A stretch of 64,000 nt of DNA from Carboxylicivirga sp. (GTDB lineage: Bacteria; Bacteroidota; Bacteroidia; Bacteroidales; Marinilabiliaceae). Below, in pieces: positions 23,787 to 32,847 of the stretch. Within the stretch, counting starts at the first letter, position 1, and each line of letters opens with the position of its first letter. Made by a program: the position numbers and the translations under genes. The stretch spans positions 1 through 64,000 of the forward strand of contig JAOARW010000089.1 of NCBI GenBank assembly GCA_025210475.1, given 5' to 3'. Below the pieces are notes generated by a model, which saw nothing but the letters and a program-made list of their open reading frames with translations, was not told the origin of the DNA and searched no databases.

Positions 23787-24752
23787 CTATGCCTTATTTT
23801 TCGGTAAAATAACGCTTACTGCACTTATGATTTGTTGGTTTTGTTCTTGCAATAGTCGGTGTGCTTCATCGAGGCGTACCTCCACAAAACGAATCTTATC
23901 ACCCGCTTTTAGTTGCCCGAGTAGTGGTAGGTCGGCACTAATAACATTGGCGATTTTGGTATAACCTCCAACGGTTTGGCGGTCGGCCAGCATAATGATG
24001 GGTTCGCCATGGGCCGGCACCTGTATGGTTCCGTTGGCAATGCCTGCCGAAAGTATATCCGCTCCGGCCACATGATCAATTCGAGGCCCATTTAAGCGAT
24101 AACCCATGCGATCGCTCTGGCTGCTTACAGTATATGTTTCGTTCAAAAAAGCTTTTAATCCTTTCATGGTAAAAGCCACATTTTCGATGGCTGCAATAAC
24201 GCGTATGTGATTATGCTTTTTAGGAAAAACCAATGCTTCCCGGTTCAACTGTCGTTTCTGAAAGGCCTCACTAACGCCTATTTGTATTTCGTCACCCTGC
24301 TGCAAGGCCCTTCCTTTGTAGCCTCCCAGTTGCCCTCGCAAATAGGTAGATTTACTACCCATTACCTTAGGCACATCAATACCTCCCCCAACAGCTATGT
24401 ACAAACGACAGCCTTCCTTTACGGGACCAAACTTTAGAATATCTCCCTGCCTAACACGATGATTATGATAAGCATCAACAGCTTGCTCGTTCAGAAATAC
24501 ATCTGCCACGGCACCGGCCACAGCAAATTCCGCATCAGCCAGAAACTCGATCTCCGGTCCCAGAAAAGTTGCTTCGATACAGGCTTCTGTTGCGGCATTA
24601 CCCACCAAGACATTGGCCACCTGCAAGGCATTGCTATCCATGGCTCCGGAAACAGGCATTCCAAATTGCTGATAGCCCACACGCCCCATATCTTGTATGG
24701 TAGATAATAATCCGGGATTAAGAATTTTGATTTTACCCATCGTGATGCTCAT
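23787..24752 (-). CDS. pxpC: 5-oxoprolinase subunit C (biotin-dependent carboxyltransferase-like)
   Basis: This 321-aa cytosolic subunit of ATP-dependent 5-oxoprolinase converts 5-oxoproline to glutamate together with PxpA and PxpB. Family cues: NPGLLSTIQDMGRVGYQQFG and PVSGAMDSNALQVAN near the start, YIAVGGGIDVP, SDRMGYRLNG, and IQVPAHGEPIIMLADRQTVGGYTK. Length is typical. It overlaps pxpB by 20 bp if the first ATG is used; an in-frame ATG at 24740 would shorten the overlap. Last gene of the four-gene unit. Confidence 0.93.
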   Translation of the reverse strand: MSITMGKIKILNPGLLSTIQDMGRVGYQQFGMPVSGAMDSNALQVANVLVGNAATEACIEATFLGPEIEFLADAEFAVAGAVADVFLNEQAVDAYHNHRVRQGDILKFGPVKEGCRLYIAVGGGIDVPKVMGSKSTYLRGQLGGYKGRALQQGDEIQIGVSEAFQKRQLNREALVFPKKHNHIRVIAAIENVAFTMKGLKAFLNETYTVSSQSDRMGYRLNGPRIDHVAGADILSAGIANGTIQVPAHGEPIIMLADRQTVGGYTKIANVISADLPLLGQLKAGDKIRFVEVRLDEAHRLLQEQNQQIISAVSVILPKNKA

Positions 24753-25419
24753 TTAAACGTGAATATTCGCTCTTATCGATGGGGTAAAACTCCAATAAAT
24801 TACCGGCCTCCAACAAAAAAGGATGCGCCTTTTGAGGATCAAATAAGCGCAAGGGGGTGCGACCAATTATCTGCCAGCCCCCGGGACTTTCAATGGGGTA
24901 AATACCAGTTTGCTCCCCGGCTATACCCACCGAACCGGCCAAAATCTTAGTTTCGGGAATCTCCTTGCGTGGTGTACTGATGGCATTATTCATCCCTCCC
25001 AGGTAACAAAATCCGGGTGTAAAGCCCAACATATATACCAGGTAGCTGGTCTGGCAATGCATGTCAATCACCTGCTGCTCACTCATGCCAGCATATTGGC
25101 TAACCTGTGGTAAATCCTTACCAAATGAACCGCCATATAAAACCGGAATGCGAACTGTTTTTGCAGCACTCGTCTCGTTAATTTTAATGGTTCTGTGCAG
25201 TTTCTTCAGTTCACGAATCAGTGTTCCATATTCTGTTTCCAGTGGCTGGTAATGAATTATCAGGTCGGTATATGAAGGCACCAACTCCGTAATTCCCGGT
25301 AGCCCGGCTTTTTCTACCAGCTCCATATAAGCTCTGATGCGCAGCAATATCTCCGGCGAAATAACATCGCCAAACTTCACCTGGAAAGCCGCATCGCCCA
25401 ATGGAAAGATTTGCATCAT
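24733..25419 (-). CDS. pxpB: 5-oxoprolinase subunit B
   Basis: This 228-aa protein is the KipI/PxpB subunit of the 5-oxoprolinase complex. Conserved parts are LGDAAFQVKFGD at the start, YLVYMLGFTPGFCYLGGM in the centre and VGIAGEQTGIYPIESPGGW near the end, all characteristic of the family. It overlaps pxpA by 4 bp and pxpC by 20 bp, which argues for translational coupling and a fixed ratio of the subunits. Confidence 0.94.
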   Translation of the reverse strand: MMQIFPLGDAAFQVKFGDVISPEILLRIRAYMELVEKAGLPGITELVPSYTDLIIHYQPLETEYGTLIRELKKLHRTIKINETSAAKTVRIPVLYGGSFGKDLPQVSQYAGMSEQQVIDMHCQTSYLVYMLGFTPGFCYLGGMNNAISTPRKEIPETKILAGSVGIAGEQTGIYPIESPGGWQIIGRTPLRLFDPQKAHPFLLEAGNLLEFYPIDKSEYSRLNEHHDG

Positions 25420-26171
25420 AAGGCGGCGCTTAAAGGTGACACAAGCTCAATATCGTTATTAATCAATGTTGTGTAAATGCCTTTGGCCAAAGCCACTGCT
25501 TCGGGATTATCGCCATGAATACAAATGGTATCGGCCTGAATACTTATCGTTTGCCCATCTATGCTTTTAACTCTTTGATTTAACACCATGTCGAGTACCC
25601 GTTGTTGACAAAGTTGGGCATCATGAATGACTGCTCCCTCCTGATTACGTGGCACCAGACAACCATCCCGGGTATACGCCCGATCGGCAAACACTTCACT
25701 AACGGCTATTAAGCCCACTTCATTAGCTGCTTTTATCATGGGTGAGTTGGCCAATCCGTAAAATAACAAAGCCGGATTAACAGAACGGATGCCGCGTGCA
25801 ATTGCCAGCGCAATGGTTTCATCTGCTGCTGCCATATTGTATAAGGCACCATGCGGTTTTACATGGCTTAATTGAGCTCCGGCCCTGGTCGCCCGATCCT
25901 GAAGTATCTCAACCTGTTCTCTTACCAGCTGCTCAATCTCCAAATTGGAAAGCTTTTGGGGCACGCGACCAAAGTTGTCTCGATCATTAAAGCCCGGATG
26001 AGCACCCACGGATACATTGTTTTTTATGGCCATCTGAAGGGTGCGATCCATTGTTGAAAGATCACCCGCATGATAACCACAGGCAATGTTGGCCGAGCTA
26101 ATATAAGGCATCACTGCCTCATCTTTGCCAATGCCTTCGCCCAAATCGCAGTTTATATCTACCCGCATCAT
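25416..26171 (-). CDS. pxpA: 5-oxoprolinase subunit A (LamB/YcsF family)
   Basis: The 251-aa PxpA subunit shows the LamB/YcsF signature: DINCDLGEGIG, SSANIACGYHAGD, VGAHPGFNDRDNFGR, HVKPHGALYN and ICIHGDNPEAV, with several His and Asp residues suited to bind substrate or metal. The start overlaps the end of the Nramp-like gene by 4 bp. The complex removes 5-oxoproline formed from spontaneous cyclisation of glutamine or glutamate. Confidence 0.95.
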   Translation of the reverse strand: MMRVDINCDLGEGIGKDEAVMPYISSANIACGYHAGDLSTMDRTLQMAIKNNVSVGAHPGFNDRDNFGRVPQKLSNLEIEQLVREQVEILQDRATRAGAQLSHVKPHGALYNMAAADETIALAIARGIRSVNPALLFYGLANSPMIKAANEVGLIAVSEVFADRAYTRDGCLVPRNQEGAVIHDAQLCQQRVLDMVLNQRVKSIDGQTISIQADTICIHGDNPEAVALAKGIYTTLINNDIELVSPLSAAL

Positions 26172-27406
26172 AATAGTCCAAATAAATGCGTTATACTTTT
26201 AATACCAAGCCCCAGCGCAATCATTACAACAATCACAGCCAATGTATTTTGCAGCTTATTATTAGCATACCCTTGCAATATATTTTTGTTGTTCATCACA
26301 ATCAATAAAAAGACGGCAATAAATGGTAATAACAAACCATTGGCAAACTGTGCAAATACAATGGCTTTAATGGGACTGTAACCGATGGCCGAGAATACGA
26401 TGCCGATTAATAAGATGATGCGCCAGATCCACTTAAAACGTTTCGATTTTAAATCGGGTGCATAACCCAAGATACCAGCTGTGGCATAGGCGGCGGCCAA
26501 AGGTGCTGTTATGGCCGATGAAATACCTGCGGCAAATAAGCCGATGCCCATAAACACCCCTGCCCAATTTCCCAACAAAGGCTTGAGTTGAGCCGCCAAA
26601 TCGCCTGCTCCATTAATTTCAATACTACTTTGGTAGAAGGAAGCAGCAGCTGTTATGACAATGGACATGGATATAAATCCACCCAACACTACCGAGAAAA
26701 ACAAATCGGTTCGAGCCACCTTAAGATCACTTGCACTGTTCCATTTTTCGCGCACACTGGAAGCGTGCAGAAAAAGATTGTAGGGCACCACTGTTGTACC
26801 GATTAAGCCCATCAGGAGGTAGAATGATCCTTCGGGGAGTGATGGTACAAAGGCTCCTTTAATTACATCCATTATGGCGGGCCCCACCATAATAGCCGTT
26901 GTGATAAAAGCAAAACTCATTAATAACACCAGGCCGATAATCATCTTCTCGATGCGTTTATAAGAGCCCATTTCGAGGAGTATAAATGCAAGTAATCCGA
27001 TAATGGGTCCCCAAATTCCTATAGACAGCTCACCCAACTGAACACCCTCAATGCCGGTCAGGTCGATCATGCCCAAAGAAGCCCCCAGTATATTGCCCGT
27101 TTCGTAAGCGGCATTGCCAACCAATATGGCCGACAGTACCAATCCGGCTGAGATATATTTTAATAATGGATTTTTAAATTGTTGCCGCAGGGCCTCTCCC
27201 AATCCCATTTTTCCAATCAGTCCCAGGCGAACGCTCATTTCTTGCAGTAAGATGGTTGCAATAATACTAAACAGCAATCCCCACAACAAGGTATAGCCAA
27301 AGCTGGCGCCGGTAATGCTGCAGGTGGTAATGGTTCCCGGACCAATAAAAGCCGCCGTCACAAGAATACCCGGACCTATTTGCTTTATTCGTTGTAGAAT
27401 TTTCAT
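26168..27406 (-). CDS. Nramp-like transporter of the oxoprolinase operon, non-canonical metal site
   Basis: This membrane protein of about 412 aa has 11 or so hydrophobic segments and the Nramp/SLC11 layout. The metal site is altered. The DPGN motif of TM1 reads GPGT (residues 22-25), and the MPHN motif of TM6 reads VPYN (207-210), so the metal-ligating Asp, Asn and Met are gone. In B. subtilis the Nramp homologue YcsG lies with the pxp/kip genes. Transport of 5-oxoproline or a related substrate is therefore a reasonable inference. The ATG at 27406 is chosen: a -7 match (TATATTTG, 27439-27446 on the minus strand) lies inside the longer frame, which would start at 27469. Confidence 0.88.
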   Translation of the reverse strand: MKILQRIKQIGPGILVTAAFIGPGTITTCSITGASFGYTLLWGLLFSIIATILLQEMSVRLGLIGKMGLGEALRQQFKNPLLKYISAGLVLSAILVGNAAYETGNILGASLGMIDLTGIEGVQLGELSIGIWGPIIGLLAFILLEMGSYKRIEKMIIGLVLLMSFAFITTAIMVGPAIMDVIKGAFVPSLPEGSFYLLMGLIGTTVVPYNLFLHASSVREKWNSASDLKVARTDLFFSVVLGGFISMSIVITAAASFYQSSIEINGAGDLAAQLKPLLGNWAGVFMGIGLFAAGISSAITAPLAAAYATAGILGYAPDLKSKRFKWIWRIILLIGIVFSAIGYSPIKAIVFAQFANGLLLPFIAVFLLIVMNNKNILQGYANNKLQNTLAVIVVMIALGLGIKSITHLFGLL

Positions 27407-27575
27407 GCCTAAGTATTTACGCTTATCATAGATTTTCTCAAATATAAGAATAAGCTCAGACTCTAACATGATAAATATCTATGTCGCAGGCTAAATATAA
27501 ACGTTCTATTAAATTAACCGTATTACAATAGATGGATGATTTTAAGTTAAAAATCCGAAGAAAATAGTTGACCTT

Positions 27576-28988
27576 TTATTTTACCGGCAACTCAATAATA
27601 AATGAACTTCCCTTATCCAAAGTGCTTTCCACCGAGATATTTCCCTGGTGCTTATCCACAAATTCTTTAATCAGTAACAAGCCCAATCCTGTACCTTCTT
27701 CATTGTCGGTACCCTTGGTTGACTTGTTCCGGGTAATTTTAAATAGGTCCTCAACCACCTCTTTCGACATACCTACCCCATCGTCGCTAACAATTATCTG
27801 AGTTACTGACTGATCATCCTGCAACTTGATTCTAGCATCAATTTTAATGGTACCTCCCGCATATGTATATTTGATGGCATTGGATACCAAATTGCGGATA
27901 ATAGTATCAAACATTTTTTGATCGCCAAACACTTTTAGTTTGCTATCAATATTGTTTTGAATACAAATTCTTTTTTTGTCGGCCGTTTGCTGCAATACTT
28001 TCAGCTCTCTTTCTACTGAACTGAAGGCATTGAGCCACTCGGGCTGAAAGCTCATACTCTTTGTTTGTGCACATGCCCATTCAAGCAGGTTTTCGAGTAA
28101 ATCATGCGTATGTTTAACACAATCATTGATGCCCCGGATGCATTGATTTCTATCGGCTTTATCCAATTCATCGCCAAGCATTAATAAGTCAGAGAGTCCC
28201 CAAATGGTACTGATGGGATTTTTTAGATCGTGTGCAATAATGCCCAAAAAGCGATCCTTAGTGGCATTACTTTTTTTTAAGGCCTCATTTTTCTGCTGAA
28301 TTTCTTCTTTGATAACGATGGCTTCGTGCGTCTGATTTTTAAGTTCACTGTTGATACTTAACGTTTCGGAATATAAAGCCTGGGTTTTGTCTTGTTCGAG
28401 TTTTAAAAGGTAATTGGACCGAAATAATTTAAAACGTAATTTATACTGAACACGATTGACCAGGTATCCTATAAAGATAATCGGATACACATCAAAAATT
28501 ACAAAGAATTCTTTACTGCTTGGCTTGCCGATGGTAAACAGGAAAATACTGAATATACTTATGGGTAAAAAGTAAATCATTAGGGTTGTTGGCCGGTTTT
28601 GTTTGTTATCCAGCGATATAAGGAAAATAATAAGTATAACACCGGTTACACTTGGCGCAAGTGCTTCTCCTTTCAAATGAATCAGGCAAATGCAAAACAT
28701 CATCAGTTGAAGCACCAGGTAATTAATTACGTATAGATTTTTTTTGAGCGAATAATACTTGTCTTTTGAAACCAGATGAACACTAAGTATAACGGTCAGC
28801 ATAATGATTGGTGCCAGACGCCAGGCTGCTGCCAGCGTACACTTCCTGACAAACCAATCACTGTATAAGTAATAGCACAAAACCAATATACCAACACTTA
28901 CAATTGGCGTAAGATTCTTCATTAGGATTACCCGCAGATAATCATTAAAATCGGCCTTTAGCTTCTTAGTGTCAACGGCATTATTCAT
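27576..28988 (-). CDS. membrane sensor histidine kinase (orphan)
   Basis: This 470-aa kinase has about six membrane segments in residues 20-190, a short coiled linker, and a HisKA-HATPase_c core. H-box: GIIAHDLKNPISTIWG; N-box: RNLVSNAIKYTYAGG; G1: VSDDGVGMS; G2: GTGLGLLLIKEF. No extracellular sensor loop of note and no response regulator gene lie nearby. The upstream permuted-papain-like gene ends 1 bp before its start, so the two form an operon and may share a signal. Partner unknown. Confidence 0.9.
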   Translation of the reverse strand: MNNAVDTKKLKADFNDYLRVILMKNLTPIVSVGILVLCYYLYSDWFVRKCTLAAAWRLAPIIMLTVILSVHLVSKDKYYSLKKNLYVINYLVLQLMMFCICLIHLKGEALAPSVTGVILIIFLISLDNKQNRPTTLMIYFLPISIFSIFLFTIGKPSSKEFFVIFDVYPIIFIGYLVNRVQYKLRFKLFRSNYLLKLEQDKTQALYSETLSINSELKNQTHEAIVIKEEIQQKNEALKKSNATKDRFLGIIAHDLKNPISTIWGLSDLLMLGDELDKADRNQCIRGINDCVKHTHDLLENLLEWACAQTKSMSFQPEWLNAFSSVERELKVLQQTADKKRICIQNNIDSKLKVFGDQKMFDTIIRNLVSNAIKYTYAGGTIKIDARIKLQDDQSVTQIIVSDDGVGMSKEVVEDLFKITRNKSTKGTDNEEGTGLGLLLIKEFVDKHQGNISVESTLDKGSSFIIELPVK

Positions 28989-28989
28989 C

Positions 28990-29643
28990 CTACAAAATAT
29001 CTAAGGTGATGCTTATTTCATTTCCTAACCAGGCCCTTTTTAATAAGCTTATCGATAGTTTTTCGGAGAAATCAACCGGCATATAACTGTTAACCGGATG
29101 AATATCGGTCAGTAAACCCAATTGCATATAAGTGAAGGCCGCCAGCTCACTGCAAAAAAGTGTATCCAAACTTGTTTCCTTGTTAAAGACCCGTCCCATT
29201 GTTGGGTTTAAAAACTCATGCCAGGTATCAGGAAAAACAGCGTCGTGAACTTTAGGTATCAGGTTTTTAAATGTCTCTTTGAAGTCTGAATCGCGCTCTG
29301 TATAAAGGTGACGAATAGAGCATTTTGAATCTTCACCGTGGGTAAAATTGTATCTTAATCGTTCTCTGAAATCAACCAACATTGGCCCGGCTTTAGAGAT
29401 GCCCTTTATTACATCATTAACGGGTGTTGGCGTATCCGATTCCCACAATAAGAGTTTGTTTGTTCCTAGGTTCAATCCGATATCATCCGATCGGACAATA
29501 ATACCAACATGAGAGAATGTACTGTCTTCGAGTACTTCAATGCACCGACTGCTAAGATGGATGCCTTCCATCAATACAAGATCACCTGTTTGCAAGTCAG
29601 CTTCTATGGACTTAAATCCAGTAGTTTGCTTTTTTACTAACAT
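28990..29643 (-). CDS. permuted NlpC/P60 papain-like protein (YiiX type)
   Basis: The 217-aa protein has the circularly permuted NlpC/P60 pattern: TGDLVLMEG, then the catalytic His in FSHVGIIV, and the catalytic Cys in LFCSELAAFTY near residue 163. Relatives (YiiX/YebB/DUF830-like) are amidases or acyl-lipid hydrolases. No signal peptide is visible, which would place it in the cytosol. It sits 1 bp upstream of the histidine kinase; that coupling is unusual and suggests it affects or senses the same membrane or wall signal (inference). Confidence 0.75.
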   Translation of the reverse strand: MLVKKQTTGFKSIEADLQTGDLVLMEGIHLSSRCIEVLEDSTFSHVGIIVRSDDIGLNLGTNKLLLWESDTPTPVNDVIKGISKAGPMLVDFRERLRYNFTHGEDSKCSIRHLYTERDSDFKETFKNLIPKVHDAVFPDTWHEFLNPTMGRVFNKETSLDTLFCSELAAFTYMQLGLLTDIHPVNSYMPVDFSEKLSISLLKRAWLGNEISITLDIL

Positions 29644-30099
29644 AACATTATAATATATCCCAACTCAATCTCACCTGTTTGTTAACAAATAGCTAATACA
29701 TCCCTTAAAATTAGCCATCGATAGCAAGACTTATTTGCTATAAATGTACAAAAGTTTTTCATCTGATTAACTTATTTTTATCATAAATTAAGCTGATAAT
29801 CACATGGTCATATAGATATTATGCTTTAAAATCAATACTATTAAGTGGTTTCAACCCTTGTTTTACCGAATTGAATCAGACCTCCTGATTATTCAACCAA
29901 GAGCTTATACAATCCATCTTATTTTTTAGTCTTCGAACAGAGATTAGCACGCCATTTTCAAGCACTTCTTTTGCTCTAAAATTCTTTGATTCCATTCGCT
30001 ACATTAATCAATCTAAAATCGTTCTAATTAATTGCCCTTTGCACCTTGTTACCATTGCTTATTTTCTTATTTTTGCGTGAAAGAACTAAACGGATATAA
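29644..30099. other. divergent intergenic region upstream of purH
   Basis: 456 bp between the divergent NlpC-like gene and purH. It holds the purH promoter candidate at 30045-30075. I saw no other structure and no small gene. Confidence 0.5.
30045..30075 (+). promoter_or_regulatory. purH-mre operon promoter candidate
   Basis: CTTG at 30045-30048, a 19-nt spacer and TATTTTTG at 30068-30075 match the Bacteroidota -33/-7 pattern (TTG, TAnnTTTG). The predicted start of transcription is about 15-20 nt before the purH ATG. Confidence 0.6.
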
Positions 30100-31689
30100 A
30101 TGAATACTTTAAAAAAGGTAAAATCGGCATTGGTTTCCGTCTTTCACAAGGACGGTCTGGATGAAATTATTAAAACATTGCACGAGCAGGGTGTTACCAT
30201 CTATTCGACTGGTGGAACACAGGCTTTTATTGAAGGTTTAGACGTGCCATGTGAGCGCGTTGAAGATCTCACCAGCTATCCATCTATCCTTGGTGGGCGT
30301 GTTAAAACATTGCACCCAAAAGTATTAGGTGGAATTCTGGCTCGCCGCGACAACGAAGGTGATCTGGAGCAGTTGGCTCAATACGAGATTCCTGAAATTG
30401 ACCTTGTGATTGTTGATTTATACCCGTTTGAAGCAACAGTTGCTTCGGGAGCTCCCCTTCAGGATATTATCGAGAAGATTGATATCGGTGGTATTTCATT
30501 GATTCGTGGAGCAGCCAAAAACTACAAAGATGTGATCATCGTTCCTTCTAAAGATCAATACGCCGATTTATTGGCTATTTTGAAAGAGCAAAATGGTGAA
30601 TCATCTCTTGAAGATCGAATGAAATTTGCAGCGGCCGCTTTTGGTGTTTCTTCGCATTACGATTCAGCCATTTCCAATTTCTTCAACAAAGACAAAGAAG
30701 ACATGGAGCGCATCAGCCTGAACAATGGCGATGTATTACGCTACGGCGAGAATCCTCACCAAAAAGCAACCATCTACAAATACAACAACGTTAAAGAAGG
30801 TGCTTCATTGGCCAATGCCAATGTATTGCAAGGCAAAGCGCTTTCGTACAACAATATGCTGGATGCTGATGCAGCCTGGAAAGCAGCCAGCGATGCCTAC
30901 CATTCAGTAACTCATATTGAAGGTAAACAAGCCGTTTCAGTTGTAAAACACCTTAACCCATGTGGATTGGCAGTTACCAACGACATCATGAAATCGTTGG
31001 AATTAGCCTGGGCAGGCGATCCTATTTCAGCATTTGGTGGCATTATTTGCTTTACCGATACTGTAACCGGAGAGATTGCCGAGTGGTTTGCCAAGCGATT
31101 TGTTGAGATTATCATCGCACCGGCTTATACACCGGAAGCATTGGAAGTATTTGGCAAGAAGAAAAATCTTCGTCTGTTGGAAACACCAATCAAAAATGAA
31201 ATTACCGGCGAAAAACTGATCCGCTCAGTAAGTGGTGCTATATTGGTTCAGGATGAAGACGAGGGTGTTGATTCAGACTTTAAAAATGTAACTGATAAAC
31301 AATTTGATGCCACTAAAATGGAATTGGCCAAATTTGGTATCACCGCTTGTAAGCACCTTAAGAGTAATGCCATTGCTGTGGTAACTGAGCAAGCCGATGG
31401 ATCATTCTGGCTAACCGGAGCAGGTATGGGGCAGCCCAACCGTCTGGACAGTATGCGCCAGTTAACCATGCCACGTTTTAACATGAAAGAAGGTGTTGAT
31501 ATCGCCAACTCGGTGGTTATCTCCGATGCCTTTTTCCCATTCCGCGACAGCATTGAAGCGGCTAACGAATATGGTGTGAAATACATTGTTGAGCCGGGTG
31601 GTAGCATCCGTGACGACGAAGTTATTGAGGCCTGCAACGAATTTGGCATGGCCATGTTATTCACAGGAAAACGTCATTTTAAACATTAA
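30100..31689 (+). CDS. purH: bifunctional AICAR formyltransferase/IMP cyclohydrolase
   Basis: PurH catalyses the last two steps of IMP synthesis in the cytosol. The N-terminal IMP cyclohydrolase (MGS-like) domain shows YSTGGTQAF, TSYPSILGGRVKTLHPKVLGG and DLYPFEATV. The AICAR transformylase domain shows RYGENPHQKA, VVKHLNPCGLA, GDPISAFGGIICF and GMGQPNRLDS. At 529 aa the length fits the family. It starts the cluster with mreBCD-mrdA-rodA, 13 bp before mreB, an order I know from many Bacteroidota. Confidence 0.97.
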   Translation: MNTLKKVKSALVSVFHKDGLDEIIKTLHEQGVTIYSTGGTQAFIEGLDVPCERVEDLTSYPSILGGRVKTLHPKVLGGILARRDNEGDLEQLAQYEIPEIDLVIVDLYPFEATVASGAPLQDIIEKIDIGGISLIRGAAKNYKDVIIVPSKDQYADLLAILKEQNGESSLEDRMKFAAAAFGVSSHYDSAISNFFNKDKEDMERISLNNGDVLRYGENPHQKATIYKYNNVKEGASLANANVLQGKALSYNNMLDADAAWKAASDAYHSVTHIEGKQAVSVVKHLNPCGLAVTNDIMKSLELAWAGDPISAFGGIICFTDTVTGEIAEWFAKRFVEIIIAPAYTPEALEVFGKKKNLRLLETPIKNEITGEKLIRSVSGAILVQDEDEGVDSDFKNVTDKQFDATKMELAKFGITACKHLKSNAIAVVTEQADGSFWLTGAGMGQPNRLDSMRQLTMPRFNMKEGVDIANSVVISDAFFPFRDSIEAANEYGVKYIVEPGGSIRDDEVIEACNEFGMAMLFTGKRHFKH

Positions 31690-31702
31690 AATATATAGTT
31701 GA

Positions 31703-32728
31703 ATGGGACTATTTTCGTTCTTATCGCAAGAAATAGCCATCGACCTTGGTACAGCCAACACCATTATTATCCACAACGATAAAATTGTTGTTGACGAACC
31801 ATCCATCGTAGCGCTGAACCGCAAGACCGACAAGCTGGAAGCCATTGGTGAAAAGGCCCGCCAGATGCATGGTAAAACCCACGATAACATTTATACCATC
31901 CGTCCGTTGCGCGATGGTGTAATTGCCGACTTTAACGCGGCCGAGCAAATGATACGTGGCATGATTAAGATGATTAATCAGAAGCCCCGCCTCTTTGCCC
32001 CTTCCCTATCCATGGTGGTTTGTATTCCATCGGGAAGTACTGAAGTAGAGATTCGTGCGGTTCGTGACTCATCGGAACATGCCGGTGGTCGCGAAGTGCT
32101 GATGATTTATGAACCAATGGCAGCAGCCCTGGGTATCGGTTTAGATGTTGAAGCACCGGAAGGTAACATGGTGGTTGACATCGGTGGTGGTACTACCGAG
32201 ATTGCTGTTATTTCGCTGGGCGGTATTGTAACGAATAAATCCATTCGCATTGCCGGTGATGATTTAACGGCCGACATTATGGAGTACATGCGTCGTCAGC
32301 ACAACATTAAAGTTGGTGAACGCACGGCTGAAGAAATTAAAATTCAGGTAGGTTCGGCTTTACCAGAGCTGGAAGAGCCACCACAGGATTTTATTGTTCA
32401 GGGTCCAAACCAGATGACGGCTTTACCAATTGAAGTGCCGGTTTCGTACCAGGAGATTTCACACTGTCTGGAAAAATCAATCTCTAAGATTGAAACGGCG
32501 GTATTATCAGCCCTGGAACAAACACCTCCTGAGCTTTACAGCGACATTGTTAAGAATGGTATTTTCTTAGCTGGTGGTGGTGCTTTATTACGAGGATTGG
32601 ATAAACGCTTATCGGACAAGATTAATATTCCGTTCCACATTGCTGAAGATCCATTGCACGCAGTGGCTCGCGGAACCGGTATTGCGCTTAAGAATCGTCA
32701 CCGCATATTACCATATTTGATTCCATAA
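31703..32728 (+). CDS. mreB: rod-shape actin homologue MreB
   Basis: This 341-aa actin-like ATPase forms membrane-bound filaments that guide lateral wall synthesis. Signature parts: EIAIDLGTANTII (phosphate 1), GGREVLMIYEPMAAALGIG, MVVDIGGGTTEIAVISLGGIV (phosphate 2) and GIFLAGGGALLRGLD (adenosine). The N-terminus (MGLFSFLSQE) can form the membrane-binding amphipathic segment. Length is normal. It begins 13 bp after purH and is followed by a hairpin-rich 119-bp gap before mreC. Confidence 0.97.
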   Translation: MGLFSFLSQEIAIDLGTANTIIIHNDKIVVDEPSIVALNRKTDKLEAIGEKARQMHGKTHDNIYTIRPLRDGVIADFNAAEQMIRGMIKMINQKPRLFAPSLSMVVCIPSGSTEVEIRAVRDSSEHAGGREVLMIYEPMAAALGIGLDVEAPEGNMVVDIGGGTTEIAVISLGGIVTNKSIRIAGDDLTADIMEYMRRQHNIKVGERTAEEIKIQVGSALPELEEPPQDFIVQGPNQMTALPIEVPVSYQEISHCLEKSISKIETAVLSALEQTPPELYSDIVKNGIFLAGGGALLRGLDKRLSDKINIPFHIAEDPLHAVARGTGIALKNRHRILPYLIP

Positions 32729-32742
32729 CAGGCCTGCGCCTG
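32729..32742 (+). terminator. short hairpin directly after mreB
   Basis: caggc and gcctg pair around a 4-nt loop immediately after the mreB stop, followed by tattatattttt. It may act as a weak terminator or attenuator that reduces transcription into mreC. Confidence 0.4.
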
Positions 32743-32756
32743 CTATTATATTTTTC

Positions 32757-32809
32757 TTCTCGACTCCGCCCGATAGACTGTTTAGAAAGTCATTAAGCGG
32801 AGTCGAGAA
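32757..32809. repeat. 13-bp inverted repeat between mreB and mreC
   Basis: Perfect arms ttctcgactccgc (32757-32769) and gcggagtcgagaa (32797-32809) enclose 27 nt. In the mRNA this would be a strong hairpin about 38 nt before the mreC ATG. It is either an attenuator or processing site, or a mobile REP-like element; shape resembles the repeats at 172-219 and 60671-60721, but the sequence differs. Confidence 0.65.
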
Positions 32810-32847
32810 CATTTATCAGTAAAACAAAAACTACAGGAGCCAATGTA

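Noticed and set aside
27407..27469. 21-residue N-terminal extension of the Nramp-like protein
   Set aside because: A promoter -7 match falls inside the extension and family members begin near MKILQRIKQIGPG; the ATG at 27406 is the better start.
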